Assembly: GCF_009730915.1 (NCBI RefSeq) | Contig: NC_052475.1 | Coordinates: 1,178,001-1,242,000 of the forward strand | Length of the DNA: 64,000 bases | Direction: 5' to 3' | Origin: Dioscorea cayenensis subsp. rotundata | Taxonomy: Eukaryota > Streptophyta > Magnoliopsida > Dioscoreales > Dioscoreaceae | Part shown: positions 36,744 to 47,682 of the stretch, one piece after another | Layout: every line of letters begins with the position of its first letter | Position numbering within the stretch: position 1 is the first letter of the stretch | Notes under the pieces: generated by a model | Database searches by the model: none | The model's input: the letters and a program-made list of their open reading frames with translations, nothing else | What the model was told of the DNA's origin: nothing | Made by a program: the position numbers and the translations under genes

Positions 36744-38690
36744 TTATATTACATTGCGCTTGCGAATGGGCACTTCCAAACTCAAAAATGTAATCACTCC
36801 AAAGAACAAACTAAAGCCAACACAGGAACATATGGCAACTACAAGGACAACGGATAAATTAATTGTCTTTGATTGAGTCGGATATGTAACATTTTGTATA
36901 TCGTTTCCAGTGGTAATGACATTCACCCACTTGGTAAAGTTTGGAAGGATGCCAGAAAGCTGATTATTGGAAAGGTCCAATGTTGTCAGGCTTTGCATTG
37001 TAGTAAAAGAAGCTGGAATGCCACCAGTAAACTTATTGTTCGAGAGATCAAGAACCTTCAAAGAGGACAATTCAGTAAGAGATTCAGGTAAAGGCCCCAT
37101 GTATAGGTTGCTGCTGAGGTTGAGAGTAGTCATCTGTGAGTTGCTGGACATTTGAGGAATACTTCCTTTGAACTTGTTGTTGGCTATTTGGAGTTCAATC
37201 AGATATGGTCCTATGTTACCAACTGAATCAGGTATCCTTCCTCCGAGCTTGTTGCCATTCATGTTTAAGAATGAAATGTTCTTCAAGCTAGAAATCAATG
37301 GAGATATCCCACCGGTAAAGGAATTTAGGCTAAGATCCAAAATATGCAAGTTCACCAACTTATAAATTTCGTCAGGGATGCTACCATCAAGATTATTCAT
37401 TTGAAGCCGCAAGACCTTCAATTCACCAAGACTTCCAAAGTCCTTTGGTAATGTACCATGCAATTTGTTTCCTGCTAAATTCAGACGAGAAAGATTTTTA
37501 CACTTCTGCCACTGAACGGGGATATCTCCTTCAAATTGGTTGTCATTCAACTCCAAATACATCAGACCTGATAGCTCACCAATTGCCGGAGGAATGCTCC
37601 CATTGAGCTTGTTCTGACCAAGCTTTAACTGGTTAAGTTTTGTCAAACAATTACCTGAAATTTGCGGGATGTGACCTTCAAGGGAATTGGCAGTCAAATC
37701 GAGATGCTCTAAACTGCCGTGAGAAAGAAAATTGTTTGGCAGAACTCCAGTAAGATTGTTGTAACTCAAGTCCAAGAATTGCAAATTTGTAGTGATCCCA
37801 GAAGGAATACTTCCATTAAAATAGTTGTTATCGGCAGCAAACCAGGAGAGTGTCTTAATCATGGGGAGTTCCCCTGCTAGATAATTGCCAGAAAGGAGTA
37901 GTTCTTCAAGCTTGAGCAACCCTTCAATTCCATCAGTAATAGACCCAGAGAGCTGATTCTGACTGAGGTCCAGGACACTCAGGTTGGCATGTCTGAACAT
38001 CTCCCTGGGGATTGAACCCTCAAACTTATTGTATGATAAAATCAGTTCCTCAAGAGCTAAGCTCAAATTCATTGGAAGGTTTCCAGTAATGGAGTTAAAG
38101 TACAAGTTCAAGCTCTTCAACAATACAAGACCATGCAACTGCCTGTCTACCTTTCCAGACAAGTTATTCCTAGAAAGATCAAGACTCACCAAACCAGTGA
38201 ACTGTGAAAGGTTTGGCAGCTGGCCAGACAACTTGTTAAAGCTAATATCGAGGAATTTGAGTCGAGAGCGGGCAGAGCAGTTGGAGAGGAAGGAGTCAGG
38301 AAGGGAATCAAACATGTTGTTTGAGAGGCTTAGGTACTGCAAGGAATCAATCTGGCAGAGAAGGGAGAAGAAGGAGGTGTTCTTGGTGGTTTCTGTTGAG
38401 AGATCATGCCCAGATAGATTGATGCCAGTCACTTGCAAAGATGAAGAAGATGACGATGTAGAACAAGTCACCCAAGAAGTCCATGAACAAGGATTGCGAT
38501 CATAGTTAGTTTCCAAAGATGACTTGGGGGATAGTATGGCGGAGAGAGTGTCATAGAGATTGAACATGGTGTTGATTTGGTTTCCAGAAAGTGAAGAAGA
38601 GGAGACACTACTCATTCCTTCAACCAATGAACAAATGTTCAGTAAGAAGCATAGCAAGAAGGGAAGGAGAACAGTAGAATAGCTCTTCAT
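36744..38690 (-). CDS. LRR receptor-like protein, kinase-less tandem copy
   Basis: Single open frame of 648 residues, closely similar to the neighbouring pseudokinase gene over the whole ectodomain: signal peptide MKSYSTVLLPFLLCFLLNIC, NPCSWTSWVTCSTSSSS, LSTETTKNTSFFSLLCQIDS, about twenty LRRs, then a transmembrane segment (LSVVLVVAICSCVGFSLFFG). It stops after a short basic tail, VPIRKRNVI. The juxtamembrane and kinase-like domains present in the neighbour are absent. The result has the build of a receptor-like protein: ectodomain, one helix, short cytosolic tail. The reading frame of nearly 2 kb is intact, which argues that it is a functional gene rather than a recent pseudogene. An earlier in-frame ATG (38813) adds 41 residues ahead of the signal peptide and is less likely. 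Confidence 0.85.
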   Translation of the reverse strand: MKSYSTVLLPFLLCFLLNICSLVEGMSSVSSSSLSGNQINTMFNLYDTLSAILSPKSSLETNYDRNPCSWTSWVTCSTSSSSSSLQVTGINLSGHDLSTETTKNTSFFSLLCQIDSLQYLSLSNNMFDSLPDSFLSNCSARSRLKFLDISFNKLSGQLPNLSQFTGLVSLDLSRNNLSGKVDRQLHGLVLLKSLNLYFNSITGNLPMNLSLALEELILSYNKFEGSIPREMFRHANLSVLDLSQNQLSGSITDGIEGLLKLEELLLSGNYLAGELPMIKTLSWFAADNNYFNGSIPSGITTNLQFLDLSYNNLTGVLPNNFLSHGSLEHLDLTANSLEGHIPQISGNCLTKLNQLKLGQNKLNGSIPPAIGELSGLMYLELNDNQFEGDIPVQWQKCKNLSRLNLAGNKLHGTLPKDFGSLGELKVLRLQMNNLDGSIPDEIYKLVNLHILDLSLNSFTGGISPLISSLKNISFLNMNGNKLGGRIPDSVGNIGPYLIELQIANNKFKGSIPQMSSNSQMTTLNLSSNLYMGPLPESLTELSSLKVLDLSNNKFTGGIPASFTTMQSLTTLDLSNNQLSGILPNFTKWVNVITTGNDIQNVTYPTQSKTINLSVVLVVAICSCVGFSLFFGVITFLSLEVPIRKRNVI

Positions 38691-39524
38691 GGCTTCTTGT
38701 TCTGGATCTTCTGATAACTTGCAACAATGAAATACTTGGTGTGAAAGACGTTGGAAAGAAGTGCAACTAGAGTTCATTTTAAAAGATGGAACAGCTGTAA
38801 GAGTGGATGTCAAGAGATGGGAAATGGAGAGGAACCATCAGTTGCAAATGGGATTCCTGGTAACCAGTTACAATTAAGAAGATAATGACAACAATTAAGA
38901 AGAAAAAAATAATAACAATTAAGACTACTCTTCAGAGAGAAAATGATCAAGAAATGCAGTAATAATGAATTCGACTGGAGGAAAATGGACTGGAGTAAAC
39001 CCCATGTTGGACTAATTTGCTAGGAATTTCCAAAAGCGTTTCATGATGACCATGAAGACTTGATTTAAACAATTAAGAAGAACATAAAAAATAAAGGCTA
39101 CTCTTCAAAGAGGCAATGATCAAGAAATGCAGTGATAATGAATTCGACTGGAGGAAATTGGACTGGAGTATACCCCATGTTGGACAAATTTGCTAAAAAT
39201 TTCCCTAAGTGTTGGATGATGACCATGAAGGCTTGATCAAAGCAATAAGAAAGAAGACCTTGTGAAAACTGCATGTATATATACAACGTACATGAAATGC
39301 ATTGCAACATGTTTAAAAGAGTCCTTAACATTCAGATTACAGTTGGAATGCACAACGAAGATACATAAGCTAACAGTTGGACAGATCTTAAGTGGAGCAT
39401 AGTATATAACTTTCGGGTTTCTCACATGAGATAAAGAATTAAAACTCCCACAATTGCGTACATGACACTGCAGTCAAATTTATTAATACCGAAGAGGTCG
39501 GAGCATAAGCATGCCAAGTTTCTG
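38691..39524. other. Promoter of the kinase-less LRR gene
   Basis: Contains a direct duplication of about 140 bp (38925-39066 and 39098-39240) and short repeats of AATTAAGAAGA. The remainder is AT-rich. No conserved open frame is seen; the 77-codon minus-strand frame at 39098-39331 lies across the repeat and shows no family resemblance. Confidence 0.5.
38925..39240. repeat. Direct duplication of about 140 bp, offset 173 bases
   Basis: Copy 1 (38925-39066) and copy 2 (39098-39240) share long identical words such as GATCAAGAAATGCAGT and AATGAATTCGACTGGAGG. Offset is 173 bases and similarity looks to be around 85 percent by eye. The pair lies a few hundred bases upstream of the start codon of the minus-strand LRR gene and may double a promoter segment. 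Confidence 0.8.
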
Positions 39525-40942
39525 TCAGTCAGTGCATTCTGGTGATTCTAAGTATTCACATCGCCATGTGGCCTCTGAAATCAGGAAGAACTATTTGCCT
39601 ATGCTGTCTACACAGCAGTCCTCTCTTTACGCCTTCTAAATATAATTATGTATAAGCATGAATCAAAGCCTGTAAATTCAGAGGGAATAGCCCATTTCTA
39701 TGGCATGGAATGCTATTACAAAGAGTAGATCAAGATGAGCATACGGATTCCTAATAATTAAAAAGGGACGCATACCTTCAGCAGAAAAACCATCCAAATC
39801 ATCATGTTTTAAGGGGCAAATAGGCAGAAACCTGAAACGCAGAAATCATATGACATGCTTCAAGTTAAATATTAAGCAAAATATACCAAAAATAAAAGTT
39901 CCCCAAAAGAAACATATCAAACTCAAATGGTTCAATGGTAATCAGATTTTTCCAGCCATGCAAGTAGGAGAAAAACATATTACAGAAGATGCAATGCCTC
40001 ATATCCCAAATTGTTTCAAAAATTGGAGAAGTTTGCAGCTTGTTCCTTGTTGCAAATGATAATTTACCAGCCATTTGCTTTCAGGTAAACCAAAGGAGGA
40101 GGTGCTAAGAATTCAGTAATATTTAGTTTGGGAAATTCAGAATTATGGACCAAGAAACTAAAATTCAATCGAATCATTCCGTATTGCTAATAAACAAGTA
40201 AACTTCTGAAAAGAAAATGTAAATGATATCTAGAGAAATTTTTCTGCAGATGATTACAGACTAAATCAACTCTTGAAACCAAAACAATTATAAAACACAA
40301 GAAAAATTCTCTCATTATTTTATTCAAATAGTTCATTTGGTTTTCGTACTGTTCATATACTGTTTGAATTTTTATATTATTTTTTATTATATATATATAT
40401 TGTACATCCGGATTCTAATACTGTTTGATATTGTTTATATTTATTTAAAAAAATACACTTATAGTCTATTATTCAAATAAATAAATAAATAAATAGTTCA
40501 TTTGAATTATCACACAAATAATTACGGTCAGAGGATTCATAAATTTGGGAAATTCAAGGCAAAAACAATACAATGTATGCTTGGCATAATTGTTTCATCA
40601 ATTGTAAAAACTACATTAAAATGTCACATTAACATCACATCTCATTAAAAAAAATAATTTATGAGATGAACATTGGGACAAGCCTTTACCACTAAAATCT
40701 ACACTCAAATGCATAAATATGTAGATACCGATAGAGAACCCTAATGTTCACATTAGATCAATGGATCCAAAGATATGAAATTTCACTCTAAATAACGATG
40801 CAAAGACGAAAGACCAACAACAAAAAAAATCATTCCAGGTATCTGCCCTTTTCGGAAGAGAAGACGACAACGAGGTAATGTCCACCGCCGCCAGCGCCGC
40901 CGTCGCCGTCCCCCCCTCCCGGCCGATGATCACTTCTGCCAT
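39525..40942 (-). CDS. Possible small spliced gene, unrecognised
   Basis: Three short minus-strand exons join in frame with good borders: 40068-40104, 39776-39831 and 39525-39574. They would read PPPLVYLKANGWFLPICPLK, continue with HDDLDGFSAEE and end ATWRCEYLESPECTD then stop. Acceptors (TTAG, TTTCAG, TTTCAG) and donors (GTAAAT, GTATGC) fit. A GC-rich candidate first exon starting MAEVIIGREGGTATAALAAV lies at about 40870-40942; its donor is not clear, so the join is uncertain. Tryptophans, cysteines and the absence of stops across two phase-changing joins suggest real protein. I do not recognise the family. A spliced noncoding RNA is the alternative. Confidence 0.45.
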
Positions 40943-42053
40943 TCTTGGGTGCAGGCCAATATCTTGTGCTGATTATAATGAAAGAAAACACCCCAAAATG
41001 TATAATAATAATAATAATAAAGTTTTTTTTTTCTCCTCTTATTTCTATCAGTTTAAAATAATTTAATTTAAATTACAAAAAAATTGTTTGTTTATATATA
41101 TATATATATATATGTACGTAACTTTTGACGTGGTTTTAAAAAAAATGAAAAATAAAAATTAATGTCACATCATTTATTGATTTTTTTCCTGTTTATTTTT
41201 TTTTAAAGCATGGAGACGCGCATAAAAAAGATATTTATAAAACACAATCTCAGTCCTCAATTAAACATAATAGTAAATGAAAACAATTACAAAAAATCAC
41301 GCCCCCAATCAAGATTGAAATAAAAATAAAAATAATAAATTTAGCTAATTTTGCAACAAAACCCTTGTCTTTTTCTGCTATTTGACTTTTGTGTGAACCA
41401 AAAAAAAAAAAGGCTCATAGAAGGTACCCAAACCAAGAGACTACCTAACTTCAAAAATTTTGCTTTTTTTTAAAAACAGTCGTAACATTAAAAAAAATAA
41501 AAAAAATAAACAAATTCAATGCATTTGTGATTCATCACCATGATGAAAATTACTAAATCCTTAAAATACAAAGATTAAACAAGCTTTTATCTAATTATAA
41601 TAAACTAATCTCTTAAATTTCAATAATCATAACACTTACTTCCACGTTTATGATGATTATGTAACTACTTTATTTTTTTTTAATATTAACTTTATTTATC
41701 ATTTTAATATCTAATAGTTCGAATTGCATGCTTTATTTCCCATTTTCCAGAAAACCAGGTCCCATGTTTGCAAAGCTTTATTAATATGATAAAAACGATT
41801 AATGAGATGCTGAAAGTTTTGCTTTAGCTCCACTAATGATTTAATTATAAATCACAATTGATCAAACCCAAACCAACTTTGCTGTTGAAAGTGCTCTAGT
41901 TCAAAAGTTTGACTACTCCATGATGAACCCATAAATCAAGAAAAGCAAACTTTCTGCATGAAATTTCTCTATATGTTTTCACCAATTTCTTTTCAATGCT
42001 GCATTTCAGCATAATTCAATCACAAGACTTCAATATAAAAAATATAAATCCAA

Positions 42054-42086
<33 letters not shown>

Positions 42087-42332
42087 TGTAAAAATTCCAT
42101 GCATTAAATTGAGTCCTTGTCTAACCTCATTTGGCGGGTAGATGAGATGCCCAACTGCCATGAGATAGAGAACTCTTTGAAAAACAAGCATATTAGGGTC
42201 CACAACTCTCTGCTACAGCTTATAACTACTATAATTTATAAGAAACAATGACACCATTCTTTCTTTCAATGCTGCTTTGGTTTTTGTAATCTGAAAGCAC
42301 TGGGAGAGAAGGAAAAGATTGAAAAAAAAAGG
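40943..42332. other. AT-rich intergenic region
   Basis: No gene is seen. Contains an (ATA)n run near 40999-41018, (TA)n tracts at about 41092-41113 and 42055-42078, and A/T homopolymer runs. The last 200 bases are the likely promoter and leader of the plus-strand gene at 42333. Confidence 0.5.
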
Positions 42333-42794
42333 ATGGATGAATTCAGTTTCCCGACGATCGTTGGTGAGCCAGAGAACCCCCACAACCCCCCTTTCCCTCA
42401 CTTTGCCACCTTGCCGGTGTGGTTTGTCACCGGTGCTCAACGACCACATCAGAGCTCCCCGGAGACTCAGACGGATTCACATGCAAGAAATGAAGAAGAG
42501 GAAGAAGACGAGAGTGAGTGTCTTGTTGATGAGGAGGAAAGGATGGACATGTTATGGGAGGACTTTAATGAGGAGCTGCACAAAGATGTTACCAGAGAAG
42601 AGATGAGCTCTAGCTCCGATGCTGAATCTGGAATGGCGCAGCACGGTGCGGTGGAGCTCTGTTGTGTGCCCAAGACCCGAAACATGCTTCGCCACCAAAG
42701 ACCGAGCTTGGTGATAATGCTGAAGGTGCTGAAGAAACTGATCTTGATTCAGAAGACTAGCGCGTCCAAGAAGGCATCAATTTATCAAGTATGA
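42333..42794 (+). CDS. Small acidic plant protein of unknown function
   Basis: Single exon, 153 residues. It starts MDEFSFPTI, followed by a proline-rich stretch and LPVWFV. An acidic middle (RNEEEEEDESECLVDEEERM) runs into DMLWEDFNEEL, then a basic hydrophobic end with LCCVPKTRNML and LVIMLKVLKKLILIQKT. The combination of an FSFP start, an LPVW-like box, an MD(M/L)LWEDFNEEL core and a C-terminal LKVLKKL helix recurs in a family of short, uncharacterised plant proteins that I recall only by pattern. No signal peptide or membrane span is visible. The C-terminal helix is amphipathic and basic, which would suit membrane or protein binding (inference). Confidence 0.75.
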   Translation: MDEFSFPTIVGEPENPHNPPFPHFATLPVWFVTGAQRPHQSSPETQTDSHARNEEEEEDESECLVDEEERMDMLWEDFNEELHKDVTREEMSSSSDAESGMAQHGAVELCCVPKTRNMLRHQRPSLVIMLKVLKKLILIQKTSASKKASIYQV

Positions 42795-44368
42795 GTTTTC
42801 AATCTTTCAAAGTAATTTTCCTTTCTTTCCAATGTAATATACATAAATGAGTAAACCATGGAGGTATAAAACTCTAATATAATATCTAGGAAATTCTGCA
42901 TATACTTAGGAAGAACAAATGCATGAGAGTCTAGTTTGGTGTGCCGGTGTGTTGTTAAACCTTTGATTTCTAAGTAATGACTGAAGAAGAAGATGTCTCT
43001 GTGTTTTCTATCTCTATGAAAAGGAGCCACATCATCGAAAATCTTAGATTTCTTTGTTTCTTATTGAATTTTACCCTTCACGATCCAAACAAATTGTATA
43101 TAGTTCTGAACTAAATTCACGCAACTGAACAGGGCAGGTTAAAACCCAAATATTGACAGAAAATTAAAAGCAGGAAAAATCAAAGTGGGGATGAAACAAC
43201 CTGGTTAGCTGGTACTGACTTTTTATGCAGATGATGCCCTTGTGTGCAAGCCAATAAGACAGCTCTGTTAAGAACATCCAACAAACTTATTAATATCTAA
43301 TAAGCATGGTCTAATAGAACATTTTGGATGCCAGCCTGGTGATGTGCTAAAACCACTCGCCATGACATTTCAGCAACTTAAAATCAATGTACCCTAGTGA
43401 AAAATTAAGAAAATAATGGCCTTCCCATAAAAAATTCCAGAACAATCAAAATGTTCAGCAAATTTTTCCAAACTCATTCCCATCAGTGAAGGCTTAATAA
43501 AGAGAGCACGAATGCCAGCAAATGGGATTTCAATTTATAGTGACCAGTAGAAGTGTTATTAAAGACAAATATATTACGAAGCAATGCTTTGTCAAAAATA
43601 ACTGTCAGTAAAAGCTATCTTCATGTAGCAACGCCATGACAACATCTCCATTAAGTGTTCCTTTCTCACACGAGGATCCGAGAGCAAATCTGTGAAACAA
43701 AATAAAGAATTCCAACAAATGTTATAGACAATATATATCGAGGCATAAATGTTATTCAGGATTGTGAACAAACAGAATAAAATGCTGACCGACAACAAGA
43801 ATAATCAAAATTTTTCACAGCTCACAGCAAGAAGAGTATTCATAAAACAAATAGAGGTTCAAATGCTGTCACATAATTGGGAAGATAAGAATCTATGGCA
43901 CCAAAATAAACATTGCACAAATAGAGGGAAATGAGATCATGTGTGAAACCTACACAAAGGACACCAAAAATAACTCATAAATGTTCACATGTAGCCGAAA
44001 ACCTCTGGAAGAACTTCAAACCAAAGGCAATAATGAATTTTCTGAATCTATAACTTCCTTAAATGCAAATCAACCCCACTGTATTGAAAGAGTCCTCCTA
44101 CGGGAAGGTGATGTCTACTTCCAATCTCACAAGTAAACCTAAATCTCATTAAACCCTAGATATTATCACTCTCTCTACTTGTTCCTAACTATATCTATCA
44201 TAGGATCAAAATAAATGCAAAGGTCTCTCCTTTATCAACAAAATTGATCATAAAAAACAAAACTCTCTTGCATCAAAGAACAAATAAAGATCAAAGCCTC
44301 ACTTACACTTAAAAGAGATCATTTGGAAACCTCCCCCAATCCATGGTAAACCTTAAGCAGCATCAGAA
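42795..44368. other. Intergenic region
   Basis: No supported gene. On the minus strand at 43592-43690 there is an exon-like piece behind a CACAG acceptor (it would read DLLSDPRVRKEHLMEMLSWR), perhaps a downstream exon of an alternative CMC4 transcript or chance. The rest is low-complexity, A-rich sequence. Confidence 0.4.
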
Positions 44369-44652
44369 TTACAAATTTCGTTTGGTGTTTGATTTCAGGA
44401 GTCCAGAAAGAGAAGCACAATGAGTCGAATTATAATCGCATTTCTCACAGCACGATTGCAGCAACTCAATGACCTTGAGGCACCTGCAATCAAAAAAATC
44501 ACAAGAAATAAAAATGATTCATGGATTAGGGATAGAAACGAGAGAATTTAGTACCTCTGAGGATTGAAATTGTTCTTAGTGAGGCAAGCTTGGATGTCGC
44601 ATGCCTCCTTCTTGCACGGCTCTTTGTTCTTCTTCTGGTCGCCAGTCGCCAT
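44369..44652 (-). CDS. CMC4: Cx9C motif-containing protein 4, mitochondrial intermembrane space
   Basis: Small twin-CX9C protein imported by the Mia40 disulfide relay; the family is linked to respiratory-chain biogenesis. Two exons, 44555-44652 and 44369-44483 (71-bp intron), give 70 residues. The first pair is C-KKEACDIQA-C and the second C-LKVIELLQS-C, both exactly nine residues apart. Extra cysteines follow in CCEKCDYNSTHC. The start MATGDQKKNKEPCKKEACDI and the helical hairpin layout align with human CMC4 (DPCQKQACEIQKCL...). There is no targeting presequence, as expected. An open frame runs further upstream but would add about 57 residues foreign to the family, so the ATG at 44652 is preferred. 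Confidence 0.9.
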
Positions 44653-45525
44653 GGATTCCCACCTCGAGAGCTTCGTCTCCGGAGAAACGAAGGAGAAGAG
44701 AAACACGATAGGTCTCATGAATTTGGTTGACCCGATATGAGCCTGAGATCCGTATAATTGCTTATCGGATTCGGATCCTACATACTTATTAGGTCTCATG
44801 ATCCGATATATAAATTTGTACATAGATCATTAAAATGATTTGGAGTGTCATAACATGTTAAGCATCAAGACATGCACATAAAAAAATAAAAATAAAAACA
44901 TATATTTTATTAATCAGCAAATGATAAAATTACTTGATTGGACTCAGAAGAAAAAATATATAATAATTTCTGTTTCATTTACTCCCTCCATTTCTTTTTA
45001 TGATTAACTGAATTTCACATACCAAACTTAGTTATTTCACAAAATTTTATAAAAAAATAATTATTTTTTTAAAATTAAGTTTAATTTATATCTTCGCATT
45101 TAAATCCCTTATTTAATTCCAACATTCTCTTATTTAGTTCTAACAAGGGAGTTGAATATTAATGTTAAAAATAATTTTGAAAAAAAAATAATAAATGCTT
45201 TTTAATGTTAGAAAATAACAGATAAAAAAAAACATGGATTTGTGGCAAATAAAAAGAAACGGAGGAAGTAGCATATAAGAATGGAGAAACTTTACAAGCA
45301 ATATATATATTATAATCATCGACAATAATTCAGTAATCCTTGCATACATGATATTCATCACAAACTCCGTAACAACATACATCACAATGGTTCTAGATCA
45401 TGATCCGAAATCATTTCAAATGGTAAGTAGTAAATGGTAAATTGTGTAGTATCTAAAGCCTTCTGCAGATCATTGGAAAGGCTTCTGCTGGAGGATGAGT
45501 TATTCATACAGTATATAGTTCAGAC
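44653..45525. other. Intergenic region between CMC4 and the thioesterase gene
   Basis: CMC4 leader and promoter (44653-44830), then AT-rich sequence with no coding potential, and the 3' untranslated region of the thioesterase gene (about 45300-45525). Confidence 0.5.
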
Positions 45526-47682
45526 TCATAGCTTGCTGCTTGCAGCGAGATACTTGGTATGCCGGCCCTGAGCTATTAACTTTCCGGTCTTCTTCTTTCG
45601 GATCTCCACTGTGGAAACTCCGACGGCCTTTCCAGCTCGCAAAACCTTGGCTTCAATCTCAATCTCTTCCTGAAAGAAAACAAACTCCAACATAAACTTC
45701 ACTCAATAAAATGTATTCCTTCTAGTGGGCATTAGCAGCTTTACAATGCAAAGATACATGCAAGGCAATCATCCAAGCAGAATGTATAATTATATGTAAC
45801 TTAAAAAGAGGAACATATTCAGTAGGATTCCATTCAGGATTACCCATGCCTTCAAGTATAATTCTCCAAGTTTTATAAAAAAAAAAGTTATCCTGGAAAG
45901 AAACAAAAGCTGTGGATGAATATAATGAAGATGACATATCAAGAGGCATCATTTATGGGCATCATCACAATAGGTTTTCTACTTTTTTAATGGATGAAAA
46001 CTAAATAGAAGAAATAATTTACTATTTTTCTATTTGAATCTTTTTTTATCATAAAATAAAAACAGTAGTAGTAGTAGCTCTGCTGTGAGTTGTTTATGCC
46101 ACAAAATATTGTGAAGACAGTGATCACCCAAATCAACAAAAGCAACAGCAAAATATAGATACACACCTGAAGACAGAAAATTCCACCATGAACGAAAAAG
46201 AATTATGTTCATTTGAACATATGCAATTGTGATTTTAATGCAAACGAAGATGAATTCATGGACTTGATAATTTGTTGTAACTGTAACACTAGAACATATG
46301 GACTTTACATAAATCAGAATCCCAAGTCTGATGGTATGTGGACACTCACAGCAGACCTATAAGCAGGCACGCATTGAATAACAAGATTCAAAACATGAAG
46401 AAACATGCATCAAAGTCATCCGCATAAGTTGATGTATTCGGCAATTTTAAGCATTTTCGTATATAACACAATTAATATGCAAGCTATGGAAACATTGTTA
46501 GAGAAATTAATACTTTCAACTAGATCACCAAATCTAAGTCAGCAAACAAACAATTACAATTTACAGGTTACTCTGCAAAAGACGAACCTTCAAAAATACC
46601 AATATTAACCCAATGATCAACATACAAAGCCACCAACAAAATAAATATCAGTGTCTAGAGGTACTATGAGCAGAAAGTCCGAGACACCATAGTGAACAAA
46701 CTCTCATTATTCATCTTACATTTGAATAGAAAATGATGCTAGAAACAGACTCTGAAAAAACAATAGGCGAAGTTCGTATATTAATCCAGAGTTTATGGTT
46801 TCATCCAAAAATGGGTAAAGACAAAATTTATAATAGGGAATAACAAAACTTCCAGAATAGCTCCCAAAGTACCCATATATTCATTTTGTTCCAAAAAACC
46901 CAAGAAGATGTACTCTTTGGCCAACAAACTAAAGACAAGAGTCCTCATTTTCTATTTTTAATACCTGGATAACAATGATTTTTTTTTTTTAATTTAATTT
47001 TCAGTGACCAAAATGAATCAGAAACCAAAATCCAGCCACAAGCTTCTAAAATCAAAACTTATCCCAAAACTCACGCTTTTTCATGCTTTTGTGCTCATTG
47101 ATGATCTCTTAGAATAAATCCAATTCACTAATAAACGTTCTCTAAATCTTCCAGCCTAAAATTAAAATTGAAATGATAACATCGATGGAGTTATCGGAGA
47201 TTCAGAAAAACAAACCAGATAGTCAGAGTAAAGGCTAAGCATTGAAAACAAGAAAAAAAAAAGTATCAATTAGAGTATAATCACTAACATTGACGAAAGC
47301 GGAGTCGAGATAAGAGATACTGATCTCAAGGGAGACACCACTGCTCACCACCCCAACACTATAGAAAGCCGCCGATCCCACGATATCAACCAGCGACGCC
47401 GTTGCGCCCCCGTGCAGGAAATTCCCCGTATTCTACCCATAAAACCACCAGATTAGATGAATCCAAAGAAAAGATCAAAGAGAAAGAGAAGGAGGGTACG
47501 AGTAGGCGGGGAGGGACGGTCATGGAGCAGAGGACGCGGCCATGCTCGATGGCGTCTATGCGGAGACCTTTGACGATGAAGGCATCGTAGAAGCGGGGAG
47601 GCAAGGAGTTGAGTGTGGCCGTGGAGACGATCTCCTCGCCGGCGGCCTCGAGGGACTTCTTCACCTTCTCCTGCGAATCCAT
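45526..47682 (-). CDS. Hotdog-fold acyl-CoA thioesterase (ACOT13/THEM2-like)
   Basis: Hydrolyses acyl-CoA or related thioesters; plant members occur in the cytosol, peroxisome or mitochondrion. Three exons, 47500-47682, 47289-47432 and 45526-45669, give 156 residues, the normal length for single-domain hotdog proteins. The central helix motif reads GNFLHGGATASLVDIVGSAA, with the HGG and the aspartate that serve catalysis in this family. The following strands SLEISISYLDSAFVN, EEIEIEAKVLRAGKAVGVST and VEIRKKKTGKLIAQGRHTKY complete the sheet. No organelle presequence is evident and no peroxisomal tripeptide is seen (the end is ASSKL; SKL here is a C-terminal tripeptide, so peroxisomal import by PTS1 is likely). 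Start at 47682 matches family N-termini. Intron 2 is 1.6 kb with nothing recognisable inside. Confidence 0.92.
45670..47288 (-). other. Large intron of the thioesterase gene
   Basis: A 1.6-kb intron with AT-rich content, T/A runs and no conserved open frame on either strand. No inverted terminal repeats or target duplications were noticed. Confidence 0.55.

Noticed and set aside
43592-43798. Exon-like minus-strand piece left of CMC4
   Set aside because: CMC4 ends properly before it, and the peptide matches nothing that I know; kept only as a remark in the intergenic entry.
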